Assembly (NCBI GenBank): GCA_013180625.2
Contig: SNVD02011144.1
Location: 434,001 to 498,000 of the forward strand
Source: Boswellia sacra
Lineage: Eukaryota; Streptophyta; Magnoliopsida; Sapindales; Burseraceae
Direction: 5' to 3'
DNA: 64,000 nt
The translations under genes and the position numbers were made by a program. This document shows, one piece after another, positions 48,055 to 60,916 of the stretch; the stretch's first letter is position 1, and each line of letters starts with the position of its first letter. The notes beneath the pieces are model-generated. The model made no database searches. It was not told the origin of the DNA and saw only the letters and a program-made list of their open reading frames with translations.

Positions 48055-48133
48055 TTTCTTCTACTCTTCAGTAGAAATATCTATATCAATTATTTGTTTG
48101 TGTTAGCAATGAAGTTTGGAGACCGCTTTGCAA

Positions 48134-48143
48134 GTATATATAG
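48134..48143 (-). promoter_or_regulatory. Likely TATA box of peroxidase 2
   Basis: CTATATATAC on the minus strand within CCCTCTCTATATATAC, about 80-90 bp before the start codon. The context is shared with the promoter of the neighbouring peroxidase. Confidence 0.7.
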
Positions 48144-48151
48144 AGAGGGGG

Positions 48152-48210
48152 ACGAAAGAAATCATCCAAATAATCAATTGAATTATTCGGATGATTTCAT
48201 TCGTCCACCA
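48152..48210. repeat. Long near-perfect palindrome just upstream of the peroxidase 2 TATA box
   Basis: The left arm ACGAAAGAAATCATCCAAAT (continuing AATCAATTG) pairs with the reverse complement of the right arm, ACGAATGAAATCATCCGAAT (continuing AATTCAATTG). The arms are about 29 bp with two mismatches and one indel, and essentially no loop. It starts 9 bp upstream of the TATA box, where bound factors or a cruciform would affect initiation. Confidence 0.8.
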
Positions 48211-49298
48211 GATACTGCAGGTCCAATCTGAAGTGTACGGTCCAGACGTAACAATAAGGCATTTCAATGAAGAGATTAGGCAATTCGATGTATCGATCGT
48301 TTTCGACATTCAAGTATGTATCAAAAGGCCAAAAGCTAGTGGGTACGCATTTGATTTGATTATTTATGCGGCTAGCTCTTTAGAAGATAAACGTGGCTGC
48401 ACGTTGAAGATCTTGACAATGGAAAAACACAATAGCTTATATGCATTTCCAAATGAGAAATTTTTTTAATTTCTGTTTTTGACTTTTATTGTTAGTTTAA
48501 AATCAGAAGTTGCAATGGTGCCGACTTGCTTACTACCATTGATACAACGTGAAACTTATTTCACCACAAGTGATTCTAGAATTCGTGCATTACTTATCAC
48601 AAGCTAATATTACTGGCACTATAAGGCATAATTGTTAACTAATAATAACAATAATAGATTTTTATTTTTTAAATTGTAGACTTTATATAAAGTTATTAAA
48701 AACATGGAGATAAGATTTTTTAATTAAAAATAAAAACTAAAAGCCCGCCAATTGAAAGAGTGATCTTAGTAAAAATGGTTTTCATAATAATTATATGACT
48801 CGTAAATGATTCATAAATTCTTAATATTTATAATTTGCCAATTTTTAGAAAATAGTTAATTTTAAACTTAAATTATCTTTAGGATTATTTATCTTATTAT
48901 GATGATTATTAAACTGAAGAATCCAAGCAACTACGGGTCCAATATATATGTCTCCCTACCAACTTATATTAATCTTAATTATACTCAATAAGATTTATAA
49001 AGGTGGGCCTATCACAATTTATAAAATTCTTCTAAGCACTCCTTCCTGCACGCCCATCTTTAAAACTTTTAAAACCTGATAGTTTTCTTTACGCCAATCA
49101 AAATCCTAAAAAGAATGCCTAACTGTATTTTTTTTCCTTATATTTGTGACATCCAAAAGAATTGTTCTCTCCCTAATGCAAGTGTACAACCAGGCACGTT
49201 TTCTTGAAATTTGTTTATATCCTCAATTAGATATTTATATCTTGTTGCCTATCTTGTTACAGTCTAGGAGATTTTCTTGAACTTTTTTTAACTTGTAT
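48211..49298. other. Upstream flank of peroxidase 2; no gene
   Basis: A 92-codon frame on the plus strand (48191-48469) overlaps the palindrome and has no recognisable domain. The rest is AT-rich. Confidence 0.5.
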
Positions 49299-49430
49299 AC
49301 TTATTTGGGTTTGTCTCTTTCTTGTAGCTATTTGCTTCTTTAATTCATTTATATAGATTGTATTACTTATTTGGGTTTGTCTCTTTCTTGTGGCTATTTG
49401 CTTGTTTAATTAATTTATTTATGGAAAAAG
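49299..49430. repeat. Tandem duplication, period 66 bp, two copies
   Basis: ACTTATTTGGGTTTGTCTCT at 49299 recurs at 49365. The match continues through TTTCTTGTRGCTATTTGCTT with only a few differences, indicating a recent local duplication. Confidence 0.8.
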
Positions 49431-49478
49431 TGTTTGGTTTCTCGGAAACTATAACTAGGAAATATATTATTGAATATG

Positions 49479-49657
49479 AGTAATGCTACACTTACAAAAT
49501 TTATGTACAAAGTTGATGTGATACTACTCATTCAATAGCATATAACTCATCAATATTTATTACGTGGACTTTTAATATTCGTCATTCTATTCATTTGATA
49601 TCACATTAACTTTATAAACAAACTTTGTTATATAGATTTTATAAGTGTAGTATTATT
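49479..49657. mobile_element. MITE with AGTAATGCTACACTTA ends, about 179 bp
   Basis: The left end AGTAATGCTACACTTACAAA pairs with the reverse complement of the right end, AATAATACTACACTTATAAA. Pairing continues inward through TACAAAGTTGATGTGATA. It is non-coding. Immediately to the right, GTAGTATTATTGATTAAATT is repeated in tandem. Confidence 0.7.
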
Positions 49658-50039
49658 GATTAAATTTTTGTAGTATTATTGATTAAATTTTGATCAATAT
49701 TATTTAGAAATTCTAATTAGGCTAGCTAGGGTCAGAGCCACATTGGACCATTCTATTCTTTCTTTTCCCAATTTATCATTCTTGCACTTCTGACTAATTA
49801 AAGTTGCCGTCATTAACTCTTTATTTTTATTTTTTGCTACTTATTTTGTGATTATATTTAATGTTGCCTACTATCTTTATATTTTAACTCATTTTATTTA
49901 CAAATTTGATCTTTATTCTTATTAACGTTTTGCACATGGGCACGCAATGTATGATATTTAATGATAAGAGAATAACAACCTAAATAACATTACAAGAACC
50001 TTAACATTGTAAATTCCGAATTACTAAAGCTAACGCGTG

Positions 50040-50048
<9 letters not shown>

Positions 50049-50101
<53 letters not shown>

Positions 50102-50125
50102 TATATCTATATATATATATATATG
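50049..50125. repeat. (TA)n microsatellite, interrupted
   Basis: A TA run of about 45 bp, a short break, then a second TA run. The open frame across it encodes only Tyr-Ile repeats and is an artefact. Confidence 0.95.
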
Positions 50126-53100
50126 TCACATATACAGATATATTTTGGAATGATTTTTATGTTTCACTTTGCAGAGTCTTGAACCATTTGTTTTCGCTTT
50201 ACACTTGTATTTGCCTCAAAGTGATTTTATCGGGAATGTGAGAAAGTGTTGGGATATGATTTTTGTAAGGTAAAACGCAAAAAAATTAGACTGAGCTGTG
50301 ATTATGTCGGGTAATTAAAGCATTGCTTTCATGTAAAATGAGAACACATCTATTCTATGTTTTCGTGTCACTCCAACCCATATCTCTTTCTTTCCTCTTA
50401 TCTTTTTTTTTTTTTTTCTATTAAATACTTTCTTAATGCAAAATATAACCAAATGTTGCTACAAAAAATTGGCACCAACAGCTACAGTACACGTGTCCAC
50501 AAGGATCTGTGAACTGCTGCCCAGATTCGGAATGTTATTTCTAAGAACAGCCACGGATTCCGCCTCTTTTGGTGACCTGTGCTCTACTTAGTCATGTTCT
50601 AGCTAGTGGAAGACCTGTAAAATGAGAGAGGACGTTAGGGGGAGTCGGGATTTCTCGGCATAGGCCCTCTAACGCTCAAGTTAACAAGATTCATGATGAT
50701 AACCGATGGAAATATAAAATATGAGCTAGGCCTTTTCTCTTGGGAAATCGAATAAGAGAGGAGTACTGTATAGTAAGTAGGTATCTTTTCGAAAGGAATT
50801 TATTGAATCGTTCCTTCATCATGATCTCAAGTTCTAAAAGATTCTTAAGACCCAACAAAGAGTGACGATTGTCTAGGTTTTGGAGAGATTCTCCCCATAT
50901 CCAAACCCTAATTATTGTTTAAATACATCTTTCTTCCTCCGTGTGAGTAATTTGGACCACTCATCACATGTTGGATGAGCGGCTAGACAGAGTTACTTAG
51001 TCCCCAAACTGACCTACTATGTCATCAAATCACGAACAAACACGTGGATGAGTGGACCGTTCTACTAACACTTGTAGATCCGAACTCCTTGGATTGATGC
51101 GTGGCGGTCGGAAGGGGGGCCAACTACACTCTTTTTCTCAGAGGCGTGCATGCTGTAGGACTTTACTCTTCTGGCTTTTTCCGTCTGGTCGTGCGTGTGG
51201 CGGTTGGAAATGTAATTGTCTGTACAATTTTGTCCCGTGCTTACGGCACTTCTAAATGTTGGAATTTTAAAATGAGAATACAAAAAAGCGAAGGAGATGA
51301 CAAATAAAGTCTAGCTGTGAAGCATTCATGAAGAAGCTGACCAGAAAATAATGCTACTTCTCTTGATAATCAATTTTTTTTTTTTTCATAATTGATAGGC
51401 TATACATAGCCATACACATACAGTTAAACCTACCTATATTGTCCATCTACGACTCACTTTATTCATTAATGAGTCTATTTGAAAAGAAAAGATTGATTTC
51501 TGTTCATCTTAGCGATCAGGAAGATGAATAGATAAATGAGATAAACATTTATACCATAGTCCCTTGTTGTATTTTTTAAAAATAATTTTAAATTCAAAGA
51601 TATCTTGGTCCAAGGGCTACTGCATATACAGAGAACAATTTTGAGAACACATAGATATATTCATTTATTATCTCAAATTGTTTGTCAAATATGTGGCATT
51701 TCATAGATACATTAACAGGTACTGTTAACCAGATGATGGAAACCGTGGTCAAAGATTTAACAAATATAATCATGAGATCAGATTTTCCACTTTGCGATAT
51801 TACTGATAACAAGATCATCTTTATAGAGTTTAATAATAATTACACTAAAATAGCATTTACTAATCAAAAGTTTTACGTTACTACAATGATGTTGAGTTAA
51901 CATATTTCGTTCCTAGTTTTATGTTATTGTTTAATATGATGTTTTACTTTCCGAATTGAAGCAGTTTCTGTGTTACCAAATCAAATCATGTTAGTCTCCA
52001 AAAAATTGCCAGAATTAGCATCCCGTTAGCTTGGCATCTCCTTAGCTTTCATCACTTTAATCATGATAATAATTGCTGTATTTGTTTATTGCTCTATCTG
52101 GGGAAGAGATGACAGAAGCCATTGGAGAGGACATCTCCTTACTAGTGCTGAATCTTTTTGCCTTTTGGAAAGGGAAACTTTTCATGTTAAAAAGAAGAAA
52201 AAAACGCATACAAGCACTTTTTCTGCAGAAAAACTTCCACTTATACTTGCTTTAGCTGAGCAAAGGATCAAAAGCACATAGAAAGGGATAAAGAAGAAAA
52301 GTAAAAGCTCCCTCTTGCAATTATTTTGAAGTTTTGCCTAGTTGGTCAAACTCCAAGTCCTACCAGGTTTGTACTGTTGCTTGCTTCAAATCATGGACAA
52401 TGTTTGCTTGAGTAGGTGAGACTGGTAACTTTTACTTTTCTGGATACCAATAAAAACTGAAGGAGATTTTTGCGTGCTCAAAAATTTAGCAGAAGATATC
52501 TGAATAAACAAACAGTTGTTCAGCAACCAATACAAAGTGTGCTTCCTGATGACTGCCCTTAAATTTGCTATCTCTATGACATTAAAACTTGAGCAAACAC
52601 CGACTCCAATTAGATCCAAGAAAATAAAAGAAATCATTCACCCTATTCAAAATTTCTTTTCTGCTTCTGATGATAAAGATTATAAATTTATAATCAAATA
52701 ATTGTGAGACCAGATATAGAATACTGGATACAGCAAATGAATGTCATTGTAAACTAGCCATCTGAAATCAAGCACTCTTATATCTATTACTCAGCACGCT
52801 CTAGTACATTCCAATCATACGTGATCAGGAATTCAAGATTCCAAAGAGCAGGTGATCCAGATAAATTCAGCCTCCCAACACGTTAGGAAATCAGTACAAA
52901 AGAGAAGATAAATGACAAACATGTATAGCAGAATTTTCAGAAGAGAAAAAGACCCAAATTTTGGTCAGGCATTAATTTGACCACATGATTTCGAGTTCAT
53001 ACATATGACTCTTGAAAACAGTCCTCTCATTTCTATGGCTAAAAGCAGAATTTAATGTGTATGTGAACTGACACCCATAATGGGCCTCAAATCATAGACA

Positions 53101-53340
53101 ACCATTAGAACCTCTAATCCTATACTATTTACAAATTCGATTTTGAACAGAAATCGATTACCATGGCAGCGTTCGATTTGTCCAAGGGCTAGTTTTACCA
53201 GAGATCATCCTCCAAAAGAGAGTAGAGTGCACCATTCATCCAAGAAAGGCACAGAATCTAAATAGAACAGTTGTCCTTCATTCTCAATTCAGAGGATAAG
53301 TGCCTGCAATAAGCAATAAAGATATAACCGTCCAAGAATT
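50126..53340. other. Intergenic; GC-richer unclassified segment at about 50.46-51.3 kb
   Basis: The part at 50460-51300 is less AT-rich than its surroundings and contains CTCTAACGCTCAAGTTA and similar phrases I associate with dispersed plant repeats, but I cannot place it in a family. Overlapping frames at 51052-51307 on both strands are shadows of this composition. From 51.3 to 53.3 kb, several short frames show no domain; the right end presumably includes the 3' UTR of the CDF gene. Confidence 0.4.
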
Positions 53341-53354
53341 TCCGTCAAGGCTCC

Positions 53355-55944
53355 TCATGTGCTTTCTTGGAATGTATGAGAGCGAGAAAGAGCTGCCGGA
53401 TTTGCTCCCAAGATATGAGTATCATCCAATACATGACCCTTGCCTTCTTTTTTTGGTTCGAAGCCTTTAAAAACAGTAGCTCTTGATTTGGGATCCATCC
53501 CATCAGGTTTAATGCCTAGTGTAGCCCATATAGGGCTTTTTGAAGCTTCATCTGGATCATCAATTCTCAATGTCTTCGGCACCAATATGCACTTCTCTGA
53601 TTGCTCTTCTTCCATAAGATTTGGGTCCCTAGAATGCTTGCCAAGAGTAGGTGAGCCATTGCCTGAACAACAACTATTGTTACTAGTAGAGGATGACGGA
53701 GACAAGCAACCATTAGATGCAGTCAGTGGCACGTTCCCTGCTCCAGCAGCCCATACAGTCATACAACCCCAATATGAAGCTGGCACAAATTGTAAAGGAA
53801 TGTTGGGCGGGCAAAATCCAGGAACTGCCAGCACTGGTGTTGGGCACCACTGAACTGCATTGGCATTATCATAAGTTGATACACAAACACGATCAGAAGA
53901 AATTGGAGCTGCTGCTATGGAAGCCAAATTATTCCATCCTGGATTCCAAGGAACACCCAATGGAGGAACAGGGTAACAATGCAGAGGATTGGGTGCATTA
54001 AACTCATTGGAATTTGCTGCCGACATAACGCGATCCTTTTGCATAGCATTATTAGGGAGATCGTTTCCTTTGATGCTGGATGCTGTCATGGAAGATCCAC
54101 ATGGTGAAGGCTCCTCTCGATTCTCACCATGAATTACAGAATTCTCAAGGGATCTCTTCTGGTCTCCAAGATTAAGTACAGTTTCCATGGATTCACAAAG
54201 ACGTGCTTCAGGGCCAAATTTTAGAACAGTCCCATTTCCCGTTGAAGGTCTATAGGTGGTTGCAGAGTCACCACACGATATAATTTGGTGATTAGCCAAG
54301 TTTGGGGTTTCTAAACCAGCAATTGGTAGTCCATCAGGAGATACAATTACCTGACGATATTGGGAGGCAAAGTGCTTGTTTTTACGCCGACCAGCACCTA
54401 CAGGAACATTTCTCATTGTTCCTCCAGCTGTCCAATATCTCTGGCAATTCTTGCAGAAATGCCTAGGTTGATTGACATTATAGTTATTAAAATAACAAAA
54501 CTTTGTGTCTAAACTGTTGCAACGTGGACACGGGAGGATCTTGTCTGGTCTCTTAAAAACTTTCTCTTGGTCTGTGTTGGTCTCGGCCTGCTCTACCTTG
54601 TTCTTAGCATTAACTTGAAGCCCATTTGCTTGCACAGGAGTTTCATCTTCTTCCTTGACAGTGTTTAAGGAAGAGGACTTATCTCGCTCATTGGAATGCT
54701 CTGTCTGAGTACTTTCAGTTTCAGCTATAGTCATTTCTTTGCTAATGTCCTGAAAATTAGAAGGAAAAAAAATTTAAAAATACGTTTCAAGCAGATTTAG
54801 AGATCATGTCCTTATCCCCAGAAGAAAAAGAAAAAGACAAGGGAGTTTTGACTGCATATCATGACTTATGAACGACTGATTTTATTGCTAACTTCTAAAT
54901 CTGAGATACACAAATTATTGCTGTATTGAACCCTGATTTTCTTTGTTTTTGACATAAATATATAAGAAAAACACTGTGCATCCAAGTATCATATACAGAT
55001 TTAACCCCAAAAAAAAAAAGCATCCATTAACCTGGAATTGACAGAAACAATCTATTTAAAGTTAACAAAAGCATTCATTAACCTGGAATTAACATAGCCA
55101 AATCCCTTTTGAAGCAGCAAAACAAACCCCACCCTTCTAATAAATTCCACCATCTACTATCACTTCATGGTTGATGTCTGTTCCCCAGAAGAAGGAAAAT
55201 GAAAAGAAATTTAAAAAATTCCATTTAAAAAAAAGGGAAAAAAATGCTTTTCCATTCAGAATAAGGACAAAACACTAGTGCTGTTTTTGTTAGCATGAAA
55301 TTAGTTTGTGTTTTAGAATTGGAATCGAGCAACGATTGTAAGGTCCTAATTCATCCTGGCAAATGAATGCAATCAAAATAAAAACTATAAATATTAATTT
55401 TTTTAAAAAAAGGAAACCATAATGTCAAAAGTGGTAAATTATATTTTCTAAAATTAAACAAAAATCCCTAGCAAGTGCAGGAACCAAAAAGCAAAAAATT
55501 GCAATAGTACACCAAACCTTGTCTGCTTATTACACAGAATGAATGACAATAAACCAGCTTTTTCATGTACCCAATTCATCTTTATCGATTCCATTGATTC
55601 CCTTCCTCCAAGTACAACAATACTATTTTTGCAGCAAACTAAACAATAACATATCACTCAAAAACATTAAAAACAAAAACAGTCCTTCAAAGCTCATGCT
55701 TTGCTCTCAATATAATGCAATACAAAACAAAACAAACACAAACAAGAGCTAAAGATTCCTTATTTGAAATCTCACTTTCTTGCAAAGAATATGGAAAAAC
55801 AACAACATGGGCACACATAAACTTGTACATACAAGTGAGTAGAACACAAACCGTGAGTTGCGGTGCGGCCGGAATCTGAGTTTCAGGCACCGGAATCTTA
55901 GCACCGAAAAGCTTAATAGCTGGATCCTTGTTGGGTTCCGACAT
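53355..55944 (-). CDS. CDF: Cycling Dof factor (CDF-type zinc-finger transcription factor)
   Basis: A nuclear Dof protein. In Arabidopsis CDFs repress CONSTANS and FT and are removed by the FKF1-GIGANTEA ubiquitin ligase, setting photoperiodic flowering. Two exons, 55944-55852 and 54749-53355, are separated by an intron of 1102 bp and give 495 residues. The start [14 protein letters not shown] matches the conserved CDF N-terminus. The Dof finger (about 103-157) has C105-x2-C108-x21-C130-x2-C133, with the [20 protein letters not shown] block after it. The C-terminal motifs [17 protein letters not shown] and IWATLGI (about 417-444) and [14 protein letters not shown] (about 480-493) are the CDF signatures that bind FKF1 and GI. 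An in-frame reading upstream of the chosen start runs to 56115 but shows no conservation I recognise. The exact paralogue (CDF1-CDF3) is not resolved. Confidence 0.94.
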
Positions 55945-58900
55945 GTCTGCAGTGCAGTCCAGTGTTAGATATGCAAGAAGGAGAAGTTGTTTGCCAGCTT
56001 TGAAGAAGAAGCAAACCCCATAAATGGCAGAAAGAATGTTAAAGAGGTCGAGGAGAAATGACTTTTGAGAAGCACTTTTAAACAAAAGTGTTGTTTTCCG
56101 TCTCCGAAAACCCACAAAACCCTCTCAAGTAAGTCTCCAAAAATTAAAAGCATAAAGAGCGTGAAGGATCAGAAGTCATTTCTTTATTTCTTTGCTTACT
56201 ATTAATTAAATTAATTAATTTTTTTAAATAAATAAATAGAGAGGAAAAGTTGATTTACTTGCTGGAAGTCCTTCTCATGGTAGTCGTTGTGACTTGTTCG
56301 TCAATTTGGTTCCACGTGTAATTAAGTTAATAAAAGAAATTGGATCTACAGTTGGATATTAAAAGTGTGTACTCTACTCTAGCTTATGTAACACCTATCC
56401 TGATGTTGGAATTGGATAGCCTTTAAACTCACAAGTCATAAATTGGATCAGAAGGGATTACATATATCATCACTTTAACCCAAAAAAAAAATTAAAATAA
56501 AAATAAAACAAATAAGATAAGGTAAATTAATCTATTTAGAAGAAAAAATATACGATAGTGGTACTAATAATAAATAATAGTTTGGCAAGGCTATTGGATG
56601 AGTATTATTGCGGTAAATCTATTTTTGTAATTGTTGTTTTTGATGTATGTGGACAAAAGCGAGGGGAAGCCAGGTGGCGTCCAAGTAAGCAAAGGAGGAA
56701 GATTTGTTGAAGGCCAAGAGATAATGTAGTGGTTAAGAAAGGAGCTGACGTAGAAAAGGAAAAAGCGAAAGGGAGAAAAAGGAGTAAAAAGCGAGGAAAA
56801 GGTTAGGGATTTGGAAACGCCTACTTGTTGATTTGGAAGGAAGGAGAGAAGGGTTTCGCTTTTTACGCCGCCTTCAATGTCTTTGCTTTTGCTTAGGCCC
56901 CACCTTTTCAAAACCTCTTTGCTCTCTTGCATACACGCTCTGCCCTCCTCGTTCTAAATAACTATTACATTCCACCCCCCAAGTTCTGAAAAAACACTTT
57001 AAAAATCATAATTAAATTCCTTATCGTTATTGTTTTGGTGAGATAGACATGTCATAGTACCATGTTAAGGTATCGTTTGATGGAGAAATATTTAAAAAAG
57101 AAATACTTAAGTGAGACAGACATACTAAATCGATGTTTGATTATTTACATATTATCATAGATTGAATAACCATTGAGATTTCGTTTTTTTTTTTGTAAGT
57201 TTTAGTATCTAGTTGTTCCCTCTTCTTCTTTTTTTCCAAACCAATTTACTTAACTAGAATTCTATATGCCCTAAGGTTTGACACCTAGGCCATATAAAAA
57301 GAGAACATAGTTGTTCTTGTGTAACTTGGCTCTTTTAATCTATTGGAAACAAACAAACAAAAAGAGTGTGTGTGAAATCTAATTCGGTTATCGACATCCG
57401 CACGTCATAGTTTAGAGAAAATTTAGACATAAGTCTTTTGGGTATAGAAAGCTTATGATTTTTAAGGTTAACAACAAAATTTAAGCAATCAAATTTTTCT
57501 ATGATAGTGACTCTGACAAACATTTTTTTATGACAAACCATTATACTATGTTACCATTTAATAGAATAGACTATTTCAATCCACAAAGTGATATTATGAG
57601 TTTGTCTCATCGTTTTTCCCCTTGTGATGACCTAAACAATTTCAATGTATGTATATAAACCCCCTAAACGGTTAGTTTTAATGGATTGAAACTAATAGTA
57701 AAGGGTATAGTCATGATTTTCAAAATATTATGAGACAACAAAATGTTTTGCCATAATTACTTGATAAATAAATGAACAAGATAGCGAAGCCAAAACCAAA
57801 AACCAAATAGGATGAGAAGTACAATGGATGTTCCCATTCCTATCTAGTTATATTTGTATATCAAGAGAATGAATGATAAAGGCAATCAAATTAGCAAGTG
57901 GCTATGTTTATGAGTATTTATTTGGCAAGTGGCATCAAATGGCACAAGATGCTGGTTGCAAATTTTAGGTCGTAGGCTTATAGGTTCAACGTTCGATGCA
58001 ATTTTGTTTAAAATATTATAGGTGCAAAATTTATGTCTCCTTCGATCGAATAATGGACCACGTTTTTTTTAAATTGTTTCTCTCCTCTAACAACCTAGAA
58101 TCGACATATCATAGCTTTTTTTTTTTTTTAAAAAGATCTATATGTATAATAAATTACTTATTTTAATCCAACATTTTAAATGTAATTTATCAGAGCTTAA
58201 TATATTCTAAAATATATAATATAATATCGTTTAACTCTTCTTAATCGTTGGATTAAAATGAATTAGTGATATAAAATATGTGTCGAAAATAGAATGATCC
58301 CAACAAAACTCAAATTTGGTACTTCTTTTTAGAGATTACCTTGTTACTGTATATCATAAGTTTGTCATAACATATTTCTTACCGCATAAGATACTCGAAA
58401 TAATTGATCATCAAATGAATCTTCTAATAATAAGAACTTATTTATTATTAATAATTTAAAATTTTTATAATAATCATAAATTTATGTCTAATTTTAAAAA
58501 TGTAAATTAAGAGATGTTATGTATATAACGTAATACAATGTGGCATTATCTTTTTTTCATTAGAAAAGCCAATATGTTTGTTTCCAAAATGTCCTTTTTT
58601 ACTGTTTTCGCTAAAGCTATAACGGTTGAAAGAAATGTTTATAAAGAGCTTTGTTTCTAGCCCATAAACCGTATCTGTAAGTTTGTAATAAGCTGTGCGT
58701 CTGTTTTTTAAATTGTTTTTGAGAATTTATGAGAAATAATATCATAAATTTGAACGAAGAATTTATTCAGCAAATAAATAAAAATAAATAAATGTGATTC
58801 TTATGTAATTTTTGTCATTGTGACAGTTATTTTGCCAAGTAAGGAAAGAAGTTATTGTGTAAAAAATTAAACAATTAATTTAAAATTCCCAAAACTAGCT

Positions 58901-59613
58901 AGTAAAATATATATTTTATTAACTGTTATTCCAGAAAATTATAAGAAAATAGAAATTTTCTCATATATTTTTTATTTCCTTGAAAATTATATATATTCCC
59001 AAGAGCCCACAAGAACATTAAAGTTAATTTATAACTATTAAATTGAAAAGTCCTTTTCCCAACATTAATATGAACTTTGGTACATACACTGTAAATTTTA
59101 TTTTCAAACGTCGTGGATATGGATGGACAAAAAAATATTAAGTAGAATATATGGAAAACCTAGTACTTGAAATCATTGAAAAATAAAAAATATATATATC
59201 AATATCTTTTTTAAGATATAATTTACAGCAACATATTTTAAGTTTTATGAGCATAAAAGAATTCACCAAATTGGTACGAACCTAGGTCTGGTTTTTGTTT
59301 GATACAACTAAATTAATGTTAGTTGTCCACGTCGATCATTAATGCATAATAGCTAGGTATAATTCTATTTTAATTTCTCAGGTGCAGTCCCATTAAAAGT
59401 TTATCAAAAACCTTTTTCGCGATTGATTATTGTTGTTGTTGTTTAAATTAAGAATAAAATTGAGAATCAATAAGGTTCTCGGAAAAATTTTGAAGTATGA
59501 AGCTAGTTATTCCCACATAAATATTTTAAATAAGACTAAATACTAAAATAAAATATATCTATCACTAATGAGGAAAGAAATAGATAATTAAATGGAAAAT
59601 TATAACATGAACT
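55945..59613. other. CDF upstream region and intergenic DNA
   Basis: The first few hundred bases are presumably the CDF promoter and leader. Frames at 56591-56932 and 57335-57541 on the minus strand have no recognisable domain. A foldback lies at about 58150-58271 (arms AATTACTTATTTTAATCCAA and its approximate reverse complement around TTGGATTAAAATGAATTA). Nothing else is supported. Confidence 0.5.
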
Positions 59614-59961
59614 TGTAAGAGTTTTATGTAGATATTATGCAAATATTGTGTCATATTCTTTAAGAATAAGTTATTAACTTTAATCTGGTCATGATTTAGT
59701 CACTTCATATGAGTGATCTTAGGTATTAGTTATCTTATTATTTCTCTACAAGTTACTAGTGATTTAGTGATAAATCGTGATCCTACATTCATGGATTCAC
59801 GTTATCATTCAGTTGATGTAACATCTCTATAAATGCTAGTTCAGTTTGAATAAAGTAATCCAGAAATTCACCTCTGTTAAGTATTTCGTAACAAACTTCT
59901 ATTAAGTTATTCATAACATACGATATCAGAATTCTGCAGATTCGTGTCAAAGTGTGTAACA
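59614..59961 (+). repeat. Putative 5' LTR of a second Copia element
   Basis: The right boundary is supported: the sequence ends GTGTGTAACA just before a tRNA-type primer site. A TATA motif (CTCTATAAATGC) lies at about 59825. The left boundary at TGTAAGAG is a guess, because the 3' LTR needed to define it lies beyond the window. Confidence 0.4.
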
Positions 59962-59962
59962 G

Positions 59963-59970
59963 TGGTATCA
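59963..59970 (+). other. Primer-binding site remnant of the second Copia element
   Basis: TGGTATCA matches the start of the usual initiator tRNA-Met primer site TGGTATCAGAGC; the following bases have diverged. Confidence 0.6.
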
Positions 59971-60022
59971 TATCTAAGGTTAGCTAACAAGGGCCACATG
60001 AGGGAGCCACAAAAGGGAGAAA

Positions 60023-60900
60023 GTGCTCGAGAGTCACTTTTATTGCAGAAGCAGTCATGGCTTCAAAGATTATATACAACCCGCAATTCTTTGCTTTGAT
60101 GGTCACTATGATCATTGGAGCATGTTGATGAAGAACTTTTTCAGGTCTAAGGAGTATTGGCAGGTTGTGGCTATTGAAATTGATGAACTGGCAGCTGGAG
60201 TTACTTTAATGGATACGCAAAAAGCAGAGCTTAAGGGGCAGAGGTTGAAGGATCTCAAGGCAAAAAACTACTTGTTCTAAGTTGTTGATCGCTCTATCTT
60301 GGAAACAATCCTTAATAGGGATACTTTCAGACAAATTGGGGACTCCATGAAGAAGAAGTTCCAAGGGACAACAAGAACGAAGAGGGTACATCTTCACGCG
60401 TTTCGTGCTAAGTTTAAAGCTCTACAAATGAAGACGAGTGAATCAGTTACAAATTATATCTCGAGGATGATGATAATCGCAAATAAGTGACGCATCAATG
60501 AAGAAAGACTGATGATGTTACCATTATTGAGAAAATTATTCATTCTCTCACATCCAAATTTAATTATGTTGTTTGTGTGATTGAAGAATCAAAAGATATT
60601 GACACCTTATCAATTGATGAGTTGTAGAGCTCAGTGTTGGTATATATATGAGCAGAAAATTATCCAACAAGACAGGAAGGAACAAGCCTTGCAAGCAGCC
60701 ATAAATTCCAAAAGAGCTAGACATGGCAATAAGTGTTGGAAAGGCAAGAATGAGCGCAAAAAATCAGAGGAGAAAGCTGCTGATTCCCAAGGAGAAGGGA
60801 GAGGTCGTGATGGACAGAATTCATCAAGACAAAAATCAAGGTATGGAGACAAGTCAAAGGTTGATTGTTACAGCTGTCATTAGTATGGTCACATTAGTAC
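60023..60900 (+). pseudogene. Gag of the second Copia element, with several stops
   Basis: FDGHYDHWSMLMKNFFRSKE is the N-terminal Copia gag motif. MKKKFQGTTRTKRVHLHAFR and ESVTNYISRMM continue the UBN2-type gag domain. Stops interrupt near 60278 and 60488. The zinc knuckle CYSCHxYGHISTKC near 60870 has a stop within it. Confidence 0.85.
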
Positions 60901-60916
60901 TAAGTGCCGTACAAAT

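Noticed and set aside
50044..50241. 65-codon Tyr-Ile-rich frame
   Set aside because: It is encoded mostly by the TA microsatellite.
57960..58000. Possible tRNA T-arm (GGTTCAACGTTCGATGC)
   Set aside because: No acceptor stem, D-arm or anticodon arm can be folded around it. No convincing tRNA was seen anywhere in the window.
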